A stretch of 64,000 nucleotides of DNA from Candidatus Villigracilis proximus (GCA_016715195.1 JADKBB010000009.1:62001-126000); one strand, 5' to 3'; numbered from the stretch's first letter, positions 43,529 through 52,121 are shown. Notes: a model not told the origin generated them from the sequence alone. Made by a program: numbers and translations.

Positions 43529-44785
43529 TTATAATGCCGTAACATTCGGCATGGTTTCCAATTCAAGTTCCTGATTACGGCGAATACGATACAAGGCAAG
43601 GAAGGCAAATGTGGATAACAATCCTACAAAGCCCGCCGCATACCAAAGCAGATTTGGCTTCGGCCCATCAATGATCAACCCCGCAAGATAGGGACCGACA
43701 GCAAAGGGAATCGCCCATGAAAACCCTGAAACCGCCATGTAACGTCCGCGCATATCTTCGGGCGCAAACGATGCAACCAGGGCTTGTGAAACAGGCGAGA
43801 CGATCATTTCGCCGATAGTAATGATCACCATCGCCACAATAAACATGGCATAGGTAGTTACATATCCATACATGGAGAAACCGATCACATACAGGAAAGT
43901 CCCCAGCGCCATCATCAACATCGGCGGGAATTTTGTAATACGGCGCGTGATCGGGAATTGCATCAGCACGACCATCGCAGCATTGATGCTCAGCAAAATA
44001 CCGTAGCTGGATTCAGGAGTGCCGTGTACATCACGTAAATAGACGCCTAGAACTGTGTTCATGTTCATATAAGTGAAGACTTGCAGTAACACTGCGCCAA
44101 GGAAGAGCATAAAGGCCGCATTGCGAAAGACTTGTCCATAACCGGCGAAGGTATTGGTCATGGATTCTTTGGGAGCATCGGGGTGAGCCAGAGGCTTGGT
44201 TTCGGGCAGGAAGATGGCGATCAGGACCACTGTCAGCAGGGAAATAACCGCATCGGACAGAAACAGCAAAAGGTAAGAGCGAGCCGCTAAAAATCCGCCG
44301 ATGGCAGGCCCAATGACGACTGATAAGTTGAATGCCACACGCAGGATCCCGTATCCATCCGCCCGTTTTTCTTCGGGCAAAATATCCGCGATCATGGCTT
44401 GATGCGCCGGACCGGCCACATCTGTTAAAATACCAATGAAGAAGGCCAGTACAATAAAGAATTGGAACGAAGTAACGAAGCCCATCGCAACCGTACTAAA
44501 AGATGAAGCGATCAGGCCAAACATAATGATGCCTTTGCGTCCAAAACGATCTGTAAGCGCTCCGCCAATTGCAGAACCGGCAAAACTTGAAACTGAAAAA
44601 GCAGCGAAGAGCACACCCACATCAGCCATGCCGACATTAAATTTACTGGTAATATAAAGTGCGAAGAATGGAAAAAGCAATGAGCCGCCGATGCGATCAA
44701 TAAAAGTAATGACGATCACGGTCCAGAAGGTGCGTGGATATTCGTGGTAAATTTTTGAGATGTTTTGAAGGTAGTTTTTTATCAT
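43529..44785 (-). CDS. MFS exporter (A), first gene of the SHOCT cluster
   Basis: A 418-residue 12-helix major facilitator with GGALTDRFGRKGI after helix 2, a typical DHA1 efflux signature. It has a consensus promoter 80 bases upstream and is followed 19 bases later by the DUF2089 gene. It therefore probably leads an operon of seven genes running to 39453. Substrate unknown; the company of LiaX-like proteins suggests export of an envelope-active compound. Confidence 0.9.
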   Translation of the reverse strand: MIKNYLQNISKIYHEYPRTFWTVIVITFIDRIGGSLLFPFFALYITSKFNVGMADVGVLFAAFSVSSFAGSAIGGALTDRFGRKGIIMFGLIASSFSTVAMGFVTSFQFFIVLAFFIGILTDVAGPAHQAMIADILPEEKRADGYGILRVAFNLSVVIGPAIGGFLAARSYLLLFLSDAVISLLTVVLIAIFLPETKPLAHPDAPKESMTNTFAGYGQVFRNAAFMLFLGAVLLQVFTYMNMNTVLGVYLRDVHGTPESSYGILLSINAAMVVLMQFPITRRITKFPPMLMMALGTFLYVIGFSMYGYVTTYAMFIVAMVIITIGEMIVSPVSQALVASFAPEDMRGRYMAVSGFSWAIPFAVGPYLAGLIIDGPKPNLLWYAAGFVGLLSTFAFLALYRIRRNQELELETMPNVTAL

Positions 44786-44865
44786 GTCAGTTCCAATTTT
44801 TTTGAAATACCAATATTAAGGAAAACTTCAACGAAATTAATGTCTACAACCTGATTTCTAATAAA

Positions 44866-44893
44866 ATTATACTCATAAAATAAACTTTGTCAA
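44866..44893 (-). promoter_or_regulatory. Consensus promoter of the SHOCT/MFS operon
   Basis: On the minus strand, TTGACA (44893-44888) and TATAAT (44871-44866) with a 16-base AT-rich spacer. Both hexamers are perfect, and the spacing equals that of the promoter at 25123. Confidence 0.85.
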
Positions 44894-44984
44894 TAGAAAA
44901 GTTAATAATTTCAATACAAGTATAAATATTATCAATTATCAACAGGAATATTCTCAATTTCAGCCTGTTTTTGGAGAAAAATTC

Positions 44985-45970
44985 ATGATTCGTTCCATTT
45001 TCTTTTCACCTGGAAAGCCAACACGAAAAGACGTCCCTCCTGAAGAGTTCCCCCGCTTAATCCGTGACAGGCGTGGACTGCTGTGGGTTGACTTTATATC
45101 AGAACCACCAGAAACAGCACTGCCTATTTTACAAAGTTTTAATTTCCATCATTTGGCGATCGATGATGCCCTGCAGGAAACGCACGCACCTAAAATAGAT
45201 GATTGGGGCGATTATCTTTACATCGTCTTAAACTATATGCATCTGATAAAAGCAAGCGAACCCTGGGATACTGAAATTGACGAGCTGGATATTTTCCTCG
45301 GGCGTAATTATGTCATCACGCATCATGACAACCCAGTTATGTCGATCGATGAAATCTGGGATATGTGTCAGCGCGATCCGCGCTATGCAAAAGATGGGCC
45401 GGACCATTTGCTTTACAAGATCATCGACGCAACCGTTATGAATTACATGCCGATCATCGAAAAAATAGACGAAGAAATAGATTGGATCGAAGACCAGGTC
45501 TTTGACCGTCCCAGCTCACAAACACTCGCCAGGTTGTTCACTCTTAAACGGGTGCTGCTTGCCATGCGCCGCATCCTGCTCCCCAGCGCGAAGTGTTGAA
45601 TAAAATGGCGCGCGATGATTTTCAGGTCATTGACCAAAAAGATCGCATCTTCTACCGCGATATTTATGACCATCTCGTTAGATTGCATGACGTAAATGAA
45701 AGTCTGCGCGATCTCGTAGGCGGCGCAATGGACACCTACCTTTCCGTCATCAACAATCGCATGAACGAAGTCATGAAGACGCTCACCATTATCACTACTC
45801 TCTTTATGCCGTTGACCTTTGTAACCGGATTTTTTGGGATGAACTTCTTCGCTGCGAATCCACCCTACGAAAGCTGGACCACCTCCGCAGTCTTTTACGG
45901 GACCTTGAGCCTGATGCTGCTTACTCCGATTATTATGTTCTTCTGGATGCGCCGCCGTACCTGGGTTTAA
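44985..45970 (+). pseudogene. corA: CorA-type magnesium/cobalt channel, broken by a one-base deletion
   Basis: The first 200 residues (soluble domain, DELDIFLG, THHDN) run to RRILLP; the remaining part (LNKMARDDFQVI, membrane helices, the FGMN signature) is in another frame. One C is missing from the CCCC run at 45581-45584; restoring it gives PQREVLNKMARDD, the normal CorA sequence, and a 328-residue protein. CorA forms a pentameric Mg2+ channel. Two separate frames, 44985-45599 and 45593-45970, would appear otherwise. A homopolymer sequencing error is the likely cause. Confidence 0.88.
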
Positions 45971-46008
45971 GTCCCATTTTCATCTGTTTTAAGCCCGCTG
46001 CAAAATCC

Positions 46009-46037
46009 TTGACACAGAACAGGCGTTCGAGTATTAT
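46009..46037 (+). promoter_or_regulatory. lexA promoter with SOS box between -35 and -10
   Basis: TTGACA at 46009-46014 and TATTAT at 46032-46037, spacer 17. The spacer contains GAACAGGCGTTC (46017-46028), a GAAC-N4-GTTC LexA site of the Bacillus type. Binding would block RNA polymerase, giving autorepression. Confidence 0.88.
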
Positions 46038-46099
46038 TTGTAGCACAAATGAGCGAAGAATGCTCACGAATGTCAGCCGTTGCTGGCAGGAGGCTAAAA

Positions 46100-46777
46100 A
46101 TGATGATGGTTAGAAAAAGCAAAGGTCTGGGCGAACGTCACCAGAAAATACTTGATTTCATCGCGAGTTATCAACGCGAACACAAACACCCGCCGTCAAT
46201 CCGCGAGATCGGCGAGTATTGTGATATTTCATCCACTTCTGTTGTTAATTACTATCTTGATCAACTTGAAAAATCAGGCAACATTGAACGTGACCGTAAA
46301 ATATCACGCGGCGTGCGCTTAACCAATGGCGCTCCCATCGGTGATATGTTCCGTGTCCCAATGATGGGCGTGATTCAAGCCGGTGAACCAATCCCAGTCC
46401 CATCGAATGCAGACTTCGGATCCTTCACCCCGGAAGACTCTGTTGAAGTAGCCATGTCCCTTATGCCGGCAAAGGAAAAAGGCAAGGAATTATTCGCCTT
46501 GAAAGTACAGGGAGAATCAATGATAGATGCCATGGTTAACGATGGCGATATCGTGATCCTCAAACCAACACAAGACGCCCGCAATGGCGATATGGTTGCC
46601 GTCTGGTTATCTGATCGAAACGAAACCACCTTGAAGTTCTTCTTCAAGGAGAAAGATAAATATCGTTTGCAGCCAGCAAATCCCACCATGAAGCCGATCT
46701 ATATTGATAAAGGCGAATCGCTTGAGATCAAAGGCAAAGTGGTCATGGTCATCCGCAAAGTAGAACGCTACAACTAA
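46100..46777 (+). CDS. lexA: LexA SOS repressor
   Basis: About 225 residues from ATG 46100, preceded by AGGAGG. An N-terminal winged helix (KILDFIASYQREHKHPPSIREI, SSTSVVNYYLDQLEKSGNI) binds DNA; the C-terminal S24 domain has the cleavage-site region VIQAGEPI, the catalytic Ser in QGESMID and the general-base Lys in TTLKFF. RecA-stimulated self-cleavage derepresses SOS genes. An upstream in-frame ATG at 46049 would start in the leader and is not supported. A SOS box in the promoter confirms identity. Confidence 0.95.
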   Translation: MMMVRKSKGLGERHQKILDFIASYQREHKHPPSIREIGEYCDISSTSVVNYYLDQLEKSGNIERDRKISRGVRLTNGAPIGDMFRVPMMGVIQAGEPIPVPSNADFGSFTPEDSVEVAMSLMPAKEKGKELFALKVQGESMIDAMVNDGDIVILKPTQDARNGDMVAVWLSDRNETTLKFFFKEKDKYRLQPANPTMKPIYIDKGESLEIKGKVVMVIRKVERYN

Positions 46778-46788
46778 AAACAAACAAT

Positions 46789-46820
46789 AAAAAAGACGTC
46801 TCTCGAGAGACGTCTTTTTT
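46789..46820 (+). terminator. Bidirectional terminator between lexA and rplL
   Basis: A perfect 32-base palindrome centred on CTCGAG (arms AAAAAAGACGTCTCTC and its complement), with A and T tracts at the ends for both convergent genes. Confidence 0.92.
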
Positions 46821-46838
46821 ATTGCAAACTTGTAATAC

Positions 46839-47216
46839 TTATTCGACGACGATGACGGCGCCAGCTTCTTCAAGCTTCTTCTTGGCGTCAGTCGCGGCAT
46901 CTTTACCAACAGCGGTGAGAACTTTTCCGCCGGCGGTTTCAGCGAGGGTCTTGGCTTCGCCAAGGCCGAGGCTGGTCAACTGACGGATGACTTTGATCAC
47001 GTCAATTTTCTTGGCGCCGGCATCTTTGATGACCACATCGAACTCGGTCTTCTCTTCCACAGGTTCAGCTGCAGCGGCAGGGCCACCGGCCATCATCGCT
47101 ACAGGAGCGGCGGCGGAAACGCCCCACTTCTCTTCGAGCATTTTTACCAAATCAGCCGCCTCGAGGACGGAAAGTGTGGACAATTCATCCACGAGTTTTG
47201 CGAGCTTGTCAGACAT
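46839..47216 (-). CDS. rplL: 50S ribosomal protein L7/L12
   Basis: A 125-residue stalk protein with the N-terminal dimerisation helices (LVDELSTLSVLEAADLVKML), an Ala-rich flexible hinge, and the C-terminal factor-binding domain (KIDVIKVIRQLTSLGLGEAK). Last gene of the ribosomal block, ending at the bidirectional terminator. A GGAGTGC-type ribosome site is upstream. Confidence 0.97.
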   Translation of the reverse strand: MSDKLAKLVDELSTLSVLEAADLVKMLEEKWGVSAAAPVAMMAGGPAAAAEPVEEKTEFDVVIKDAGAKKIDVIKVIRQLTSLGLGEAKTLAETAGGKVLTAVGKDAATDAKKKLEEAGAVIVVE

Positions 47217-47290
47217 TGTTTAGCACTCCTTGCTAAGTAAATTGAAATTTGAATATTTTAAGTGAGATAAACTCACCGAAAAACTGAAAA

Positions 47291-47821
47291 CTAGGCCGAA
47301 GCCTGTGCGCTTTCTGAATGCGCCTTGATAACAGCCGCGAGACCACGAGCGGGCTCTGCGAGTGTGCGGACGAGTTTGCCGGCAGGAGCCTGCAAAACGC
47401 CAAGCAATGTTGCGCGCATAACAGGCAACGGGGGCATCTCAGAAAGGGCTTTCACTTGTGACGCGGTCAGGGACTTGCCGCCCATCAAACCGCCTTTCAC
47501 CTTCACGAATTCATTGCCTTTTGTTGCATCGGTCAATGCTTTCGCTGTGGAAGCAGGGTCTTTGAACGCGAACGAGATCGCCGTGGACTTTACGAGATAG
47601 TCCGCAGGGATTTCCATGCCGTGCTCCGCAAAGACGCGGCGGGCGAGTGTATTCTTAACGATGTGGAATTCGCCGCCGGTTTCACGGATCTTCGCGCGGA
47701 TCGCATCGATCGACTTCATATTCGCGCCGCTATATTCCACAAGAATCACTGCCTCACTGCGCTTCACCCAATCTGAATAACGAGCCTGCACTTCTTCCTT
47801 GCGTTGTTTAGAAATTGCCAA
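47291..47821 (-). CDS. rplJ: 50S ribosomal protein L10
   Basis: A 176-residue protein that anchors L7/L12 dimers to the ribosome. It starts AISKQRKEEVQARYSDWV and ends in a helical tail for L7/L12 binding. The start is a TTG at 47821, correctly placed after AAAGGAGGTG; a frame opening seven codons upstream would translate through the ribosome site and is wrong. The leader carries an autoregulatory structure. Confidence 0.95.
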   Translation of the reverse strand: MAISKQRKEEVQARYSDWVKRSEAVILVEYSGANMKSIDAIRAKIRETGGEFHIVKNTLARRVFAEHGMEIPADYLVKSTAISFAFKDPASTAKALTDATKGNEFVKVKGGLMGGKSLTASQVKALSEMPPLPVMRATLLGVLQAPAGKLVRTLAEPARGLAAVIKAHSESAQASA

Positions 47822-47844
47822 AGGGTATTCACCTCCTTTCAATT

Positions 47845-48000
47845 AAAAAGTCTTTGCCACTTACACAGGCAAAGACTTTTAGCCCTCGAAAGGGAATCAG
47901 CACTTTCGTACTGAAATTTTCTATCAGTCTCCACCTGAGCAGGAAATTAAGTCTCAAATTATTGTTATTTGAGACACCCGCCTTCAACGGCGAAGTGGTT
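47845..48000 (-). ncRNA. Probable L10 (rplJ) leader with attenuator hairpin
   Basis: In the 200 bases between rplA and rplJ the minus-strand RNA has a long stem near GTCTCAAATAA, an internal CTGCTCAGGTGGAGACTG region, and a terminator-like hairpin AAAAGTCTTTGCC / GGCAAAGACTTTT with a T run (47846-47880) just before the rplJ ribosome site. This is the layout of the L10 autoregulatory leader, in which L10-L12 binding promotes termination. Confidence 0.65.
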
Positions 48001-48020
48001 TTAGGGATAAACGAGTACTA

Positions 48021-48734
48021 CTACTCGGCACCTTCAATATGTTCGTTCGGATCAGCCTTCACGCCAGGTCCCATGCTTGAAGCAATGGTAATGCGCTTGA
48101 CGAAATTACCTTTTGCGCCTGAAGGGCGGGATTTGTTAACCGCATCCATCAAAGCGACGTAATTCTCAAAAAGTTTGGCGGCATCAAATGAAGCCTTGCC
48201 AATGGAAACATGAATGTTATTGGTCTTATCAAGACGATATTCCACACGACCGGCTTTCGCTTCCTTAATGGCGCGTTCCATATCCTGCGGGCCAACGACT
48301 GTACCAGCCTTCGGGTTTGGCATAAGACCGCGAGGTCCAAGCACACGACCCAAACGACCGACCTTACCCATTGCATCAGGTGTGGAAATGGCGACATCAA
48401 AATCCAATGCCCCGCCTTCGATCTTCTTCATGGTCTCATCATCATCTGCAACGAGATCAGCGCCGGCAGCACGCGCTGCAACAGCACCTTCACCCGTAGC
48501 GAAGACGAGCACACGTACTGTCTTACCCAGGCCGTGAGGGAGCACAACTACATCACGCAACTGTTGATCAGCCTGACGTGAATCAAGTGTGGTTCGCATA
48601 TGAACTTCGATTGTCGCATCGAACTTGGTGAAGGAGGTTTCCTTCGCAAGTGCAACTGCTTCTTTCGCAGAATATATCTTGTCAATATCAACTTTGGCAG
48701 CAGCTGCCGTGTATTTTTTTCCGTGTTTGGTCAT
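48021..48734 (-). CDS. rplA: 50S ribosomal protein L1
   Basis: A 237-residue two-domain ribosomal protein of the L1 stalk with the signature segments FDATIEVHMR, GKVGRLGRVLGPRGLMPNPKAGTV and ASFDAAKLFENY. It also acts as a translational repressor of its own operon in many bacteria. It is in the usual rplK-rplA-rplJ-rplL order. Confidence 0.97.
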   Translation of the reverse strand: MTKHGKKYTAAAAKVDIDKIYSAKEAVALAKETSFTKFDATIEVHMRTTLDSRQADQQLRDVVVLPHGLGKTVRVLVFATGEGAVAARAAGADLVADDDETMKKIEGGALDFDVAISTPDAMGKVGRLGRVLGPRGLMPNPKAGTVVGPQDMERAIKEAKAGRVEYRLDKTNNIHVSIGKASFDAAKLFENYVALMDAVNKSRPSGAKGNFVKRITIASSMGPGVKADPNEHIEGAE

Positions 48735-48783
48735 ATTATCCTCCGTGGTTCAAGCGGACAGCGCAAGCCATCCTCCCACAAAA

Positions 48784-49209
48784 TTAATCGGTTACTGTGA
48801 TGCCCATCGAGCGAGCGGTGCCTTCGATCTGCTTCAACGCGCCTTCCATATCGATCGCATTCAGATCTTTCATCTTCAACTCAGCAATTTCCTTCACCTG
48901 AGCACGGGTCACCTTGCCGACCTTATCTTTGTTCGGCACACCAGAACCCTTCTCGACCTTGGCAGCTTTGCGAAGCAAAACAGCGGCAGGAGGAGTGCGG
49001 AGAACAAATGTGAATGAACCATCGGTATAAATGGTAATTTCTGCAGGAAGTGTTTCGCCCGGACGATTGGAAGTACGAGCGTTATATTCCTTACAAAAAG
49101 CCATGATGTTGATACCATGACTTGCCAGCGCAGGGCCGACGGGAGGCGCAGGATTGGCCTTACCGGCTTCAAGCTGAAGACGTACGATTGCTTTTAATTT
49201 CTTTGCCAT
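48784..49209 (-). CDS. rplK: 50S ribosomal protein L11
   Basis: A 141-residue L11 with KAIVRLQLEAGKANPAPPVG, the GPALASHGINIMAFCKEYNA segment and the C-terminal rRNA-binding domain ending in GTARSMGITV. It shapes the GTPase-associated centre and is needed for stringent-response signalling through RelA-type enzymes. Confidence 0.97.
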   Translation of the reverse strand: MAKKLKAIVRLQLEAGKANPAPPVGPALASHGINIMAFCKEYNARTSNRPGETLPAEITIYTDGSFTFVLRTPPAAVLLRKAAKVEKGSGVPNKDKVGKVTRAQVKEIAELKMKDLNAIDMEGALKQIEGTARSMGITVTD

Positions 49210-49247
49210 TTTGACTTAACTCCTTTGTGGTTATAACGGGTCATTTT

Positions 49248-49285
49248 GGGAGACCCTCCCACCGCATCAGGCCTACGGGAGGCCT
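49248..49285 (-). promoter_or_regulatory. Two small hairpins in the rplK leader
   Basis: AGGCCT-N5-AGGCCT (49269-49285) and GGGAG-N3-CTCCC (49248-49260) form consecutive stems in the nusG-rplK gap. They may be a ribosomal-protein binding site or processing signals; no T run follows. Confidence 0.4.
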
Positions 49286-49329
49286 GTTACTGTCTAATAA
49301 TTTTTAGATTCCACTTTTGGTTGAATCTA

Positions 49330-50022
49330 CTAAGCTTTCTCAACCTGTAAGAAATCCAACTCTACAGGGGTTTCTCGTCCGAAGAAACTCACCATCACAC
49401 GTACTTTCGTGCGCTCCATATCGATCTCAGCAACCACACCACGAAAATCGTTGAATGGTCCATCCACGATACGTACACGCTCACCCACTTTATATGTGAC
49501 CTTAACAGTGGGAGCTTCCGCTTCCATACGTTTCACGATCTGCGCAACCTCTTCAGGACGCAATGGTGTGGGATTGTTTCCCATACCCACGAAACCTGTC
49601 ACACCGGGAGTATTTCGAACCACATACCAGGATTCTTCTGAAAGCGCCAAATTCACAAGCACATAGCCCGGGAAAATATGGCGTTCCACGGTGCGGCGTT
49701 TGCCGTCTTTGACTTCGATCTCTTCCTGTGTCGGAATAACCACATCAAAGATCCTGTCTTTCATACCCATAGTCTCAATACGCTGCTCAAGATTATGGCG
49801 CACCTTGTTTTCATATCCTGAATAACAGTGGATCACATACCAAGCTGGACCTTCAACTGTCGCTTCAATGGGAGGCAGATCGGTAGGGATCTGCGTCTCG
49901 GAGCGCGTGGCAGGTTTCGGGTCCGGGGTGACATGCGTAACATCCGCAGGGGCAGACTGCTCCTCGGTTATTTCATCCGTCGGTTCCTTTTCAAACTGCT
50001 CTTGCGGTTCCGGTAAATCCAT
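49330..50022 (-). CDS. nusG: Transcription antitermination/elongation factor NusG
   Basis: A 230-residue NusG. The normal NGN domain starts at about residue 59 (AWYVIHCYSGYENKV) and the KOW domain at about 177 (VGERVRIVDGPFNDFRG). It carries an extra acidic, Pro/Thr-rich N-terminal extension of about 58 residues that is not part of the core fold. NusG binds RNA polymerase and couples it to ribosomes or Rho. Confidence 0.95.
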   Translation of the reverse strand: MDLPEPQEQFEKEPTDEITEEQSAPADVTHVTPDPKPATRSETQIPTDLPPIEATVEGPAWYVIHCYSGYENKVRHNLEQRIETMGMKDRIFDVVIPTQEEIEVKDGKRRTVERHIFPGYVLVNLALSEESWYVVRNTPGVTGFVGMGNNPTPLRPEEVAQIVKRMEAEAPTVKVTYKVGERVRIVDGPFNDFRGVVAEIDMERTKVRVMVSFFGRETPVELDFLQVEKA

Positions 50023-50042
50023 CAGATCCTCAATTCAAAAAA

Positions 50043-50270
50043 CTAAGACCAAGAGCCAAACAATACCAAATTCATCAGCCCATGCGCGAGATAATCGATA
50101 CCCGCAAGGAAAATACCCATGATTAACATCACCAGGAGTACAAGCCCTGTCAGGCGTTTGGCTTCGGGCCATGTAGGCCAGTTGACTTTGCGAAGTTCAC
50201 CCGTAGTTTCACGGAAGTAACGCTGAATAGCGTTCTCGGTTTTCTTGACTTTCTTCTCTTTCTCAGCCAA
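50043..50270 (-). CDS. secE: Preprotein translocase subunit SecE
   Basis: A 75-residue protein with the conserved SecE segment RYFRETTGELRKVNWPTWPEA and one C-terminal membrane helix. It clamps SecY in the protein-conducting channel. It follows tRNA-Trp and precedes nusG, the standard bacterial order. Confidence 0.95.
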   Translation of the reverse strand: MAEKEKKVKKTENAIQRYFRETTGELRKVNWPTWPEAKRLTGLVLLVMLIMGIFLAGIDYLAHGLMNLVLFGSWS

Positions 50271-50333
50271 GGCAATACTCCTTCTCTAATTTACGGCTAA
50301 AACGCCGCAGAACGCGGCGTTTGCCACAGCAGG

Positions 50334-50406
50334 CAGGCCAGGTAGGACTTGAACCCACAACCACTCGTGTTGGAGACGAGGACTCTGCCAATTGAGCTAC
50401 TGGCCT
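50334..50406 (-). tRNA. tRNA-Trp (anticodon CCA)
   Basis: A 73-nt cloverleaf with acceptor AGGCCAG/CTGGCCT, anticodon loop CTCCAAC in stem CTCGT/ACGAG, and T-loop GGTTCAAGTCC. The encoded 3' end reads GCC T, so CCA is added after transcription. Confidence 0.96.
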
Positions 50407-50441
50407 AAATGTGGGTGGAGATTATACCCCACCCAACGATT

Positions 50442-50612
50442 TTACTTGGTCTCGCGATGTTGTGTATGCTTGCGACAACGTGAGCAGTACTTGTTGAATT
50501 CCAACCGATTGGGATCATTACGGCGATTCTTTTCGGTGGTGTAATTGCGTTCTTTGCAATCATTGCATTGTAACGTAATTACCGGGCGGACATCTTTCTT
50601 CTTGGAAGCCAT
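50442..50612 (-). CDS. rpmG: 50S ribosomal protein L33
   Basis: A 56-residue protein with two zinc-ribbon pairs, CNDC and CSRC, the N-terminal ASKKKDVRP and YTTEKNRRNDPNRLE characteristic of L33. It is a zinc-binding (C+) form. It lies 20 bases downstream of tuf and 35 upstream of tRNA-Trp. Confidence 0.96.
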   Translation of the reverse strand: MASKKKDVRPVITLQCNDCKERNYTTEKNRRNDPNRLEFNKYCSRCRKHTQHRETK

Positions 50613-50632
50613 CTTACTACCTTACTTTCTAC

Positions 50633-51832
50633 TTACTCAATGATCTTGGTAACGACACCCGCGCCAACGGTCAGACCGCCTTCACGAATGGCGAACTTGG
50701 AACCCTGTTCAAGAGCCACAGGCACAATCAACTGAACTGTCAAGTTCACGTTGTCACCAGGCATAACCATTTCCACGCCTTCAGGCAGGGTAATGTCGCC
50801 GGTCACATCCATTGTGCGAAGATAGAACTGGGGACGATAGCCGCTGAAGAACGCCTTGTGACGTCCGCCTTCTTCCTTCTTCAACACGTACACTTCTGCC
50901 AAAAACTTCTTGTGCGGAGTGATCGATTTCGGCTTGGCCAATACCTGGCCACGCTCCACATCTTCACGCTCAATACCGCGCAGCAACAAACCTACGTTGT
51001 CGCCAGCCATACCTTCATCCAACTGCTTGTGGAACATTTCCACACCAGTGCAGACTGTGCTCTTGGTGTCACGCAAACCAACGATTTCAATCGGCTCACC
51101 CACTTTGATGATGCCGCGATCAATACGTCCTGTCACCACAGTTCCGCGTCCCTTGATCGAGAATACATCTTCAACCGACATCATGAACGGCTTGTCTGTC
51201 TCACGCTTGGGCTCGGGGATATACTCATCCACCACACGCAGCAATTCTTTAATGGGTGCATACTCTGGTGCGCTTGGATCGGTGCTGGCGCTTTCCAATG
51301 CCTTCTTGGCCGAGCCGCGCACGATCGGGGTTGTGTCACCGGGGAAGCCGTAGCTGCTCAACAGTTCGCGCAGTTCGAGTTCCACCAGCTCTAGCAGTTC
51401 CGGGTCGTCCATCATGTCCACTTTGTTCAGGAAGACAACGATGGATGGTACTTCCACCTGGCGGGCGAGCAATACATGTTCGCGCGTCTGAGGCATTGGG
51501 CCATCGGGCGCTGCCACTACCAGAATCGCGCCGTCCACCTGTGCCGCACCTGTGATCATGTTTTTGATATAGTCACGGTGACCGGGCATATCCACATGCG
51601 CATAATGGCGCTTGTCGGTTTGATATTCCACGTGCGCGATGTTGATCGTGATACCGCGCGCTTTTTCTTCCGGCGCGTTATCAATTTGATCGTATGCACG
51701 GAAATCTGCCTGACCCGAAAGTCCGGCTACTTTGGTGATCGCCGCTGTCAATGTGGTCTTCCCATGATCGATGTGCCCCATGGTGCCCACATTCAAATGC
51801 GGTTTACTGCGGTCAAATTTTTCCTTCGCCAT
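50633..51832 (-). CDS. tuf: Elongation factor Tu
   Basis: A 399-residue GTPase with G1 GHIDHGKT, G2 RGITIN, G3 DMPGH, G4 NKVD and G5 SAK(K) motifs followed by the two beta-barrel domains. It delivers aminoacyl-tRNA to the ribosome. Its neighbours (tRNA-Thr, tRNA-Tyr, tRNA-Thr upstream; rpmG, tRNA-Trp, secE, nusG downstream) reproduce the classical tufB locus. Confidence 0.98.
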   Translation of the reverse strand: MAKEKFDRSKPHLNVGTMGHIDHGKTTLTAAITKVAGLSGQADFRAYDQIDNAPEEKARGITINIAHVEYQTDKRHYAHVDMPGHRDYIKNMITGAAQVDGAILVVAAPDGPMPQTREHVLLARQVEVPSIVVFLNKVDMMDDPELLELVELELRELLSSYGFPGDTTPIVRGSAKKALESASTDPSAPEYAPIKELLRVVDEYIPEPKRETDKPFMMSVEDVFSIKGRGTVVTGRIDRGIIKVGEPIEIVGLRDTKSTVCTGVEMFHKQLDEGMAGDNVGLLLRGIEREDVERGQVLAKPKSITPHKKFLAEVYVLKKEEGGRHKAFFSGYRPQFYLRTMDVTGDITLPEGVEMVMPGDNVNLTVQLIVPVALEQGSKFAIREGGLTVGAGVVTKIIE

Positions 51833-51880
51833 TTTCTAACTCCTTTTTAATAAGTAGACAAGAATGCTTTTCAGCAACTG

Positions 51881-51953
51881 AGCCCTCAACGGGACTCGAA
51901 CCCGTGACCTCACCCTTACCAAGGGTGTGCTCTACCAACTGAGCTATGAGGGC
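51881..51953 (-). tRNA. tRNA-Thr (anticodon GGT)
   Basis: A 73-nt cloverleaf, acceptor GCCCTCA/TGAGGGC, anticodon loop TTGGTAA in stem CACCC/GGGTG, T-loop GGTTCGAGTCC. First upstream tRNA of the tuf transcript. Confidence 0.96.
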
Positions 51954-51983
51954 TTAACGTGCTGACCGAAAATTTCTCGGTAG

Positions 51984-52066
51984 TGGGCAGTGAAGGATTC
52001 GAACCTCCGAAGTCTTCTGACAACTGATTTACAGTCAGTCCCCTTTGGCCACTTGGGTAACTGCCC
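51984..52066 (-). tRNA. tRNA-Tyr (anticodon GTA)
   Basis: Class II tRNA of 83 nt, acceptor GGGCAGT/ACTGCCC with discriminator A, anticodon loop CTGTAAA in stem ACTGA/TCAGT, long variable arm. Confidence 0.96.
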
Positions 52067-52121
52067 AGAGAAAATATTTTGCTGATCATTAACCGACATT
52101 TTCTTCAGTCAACAACCGCAG

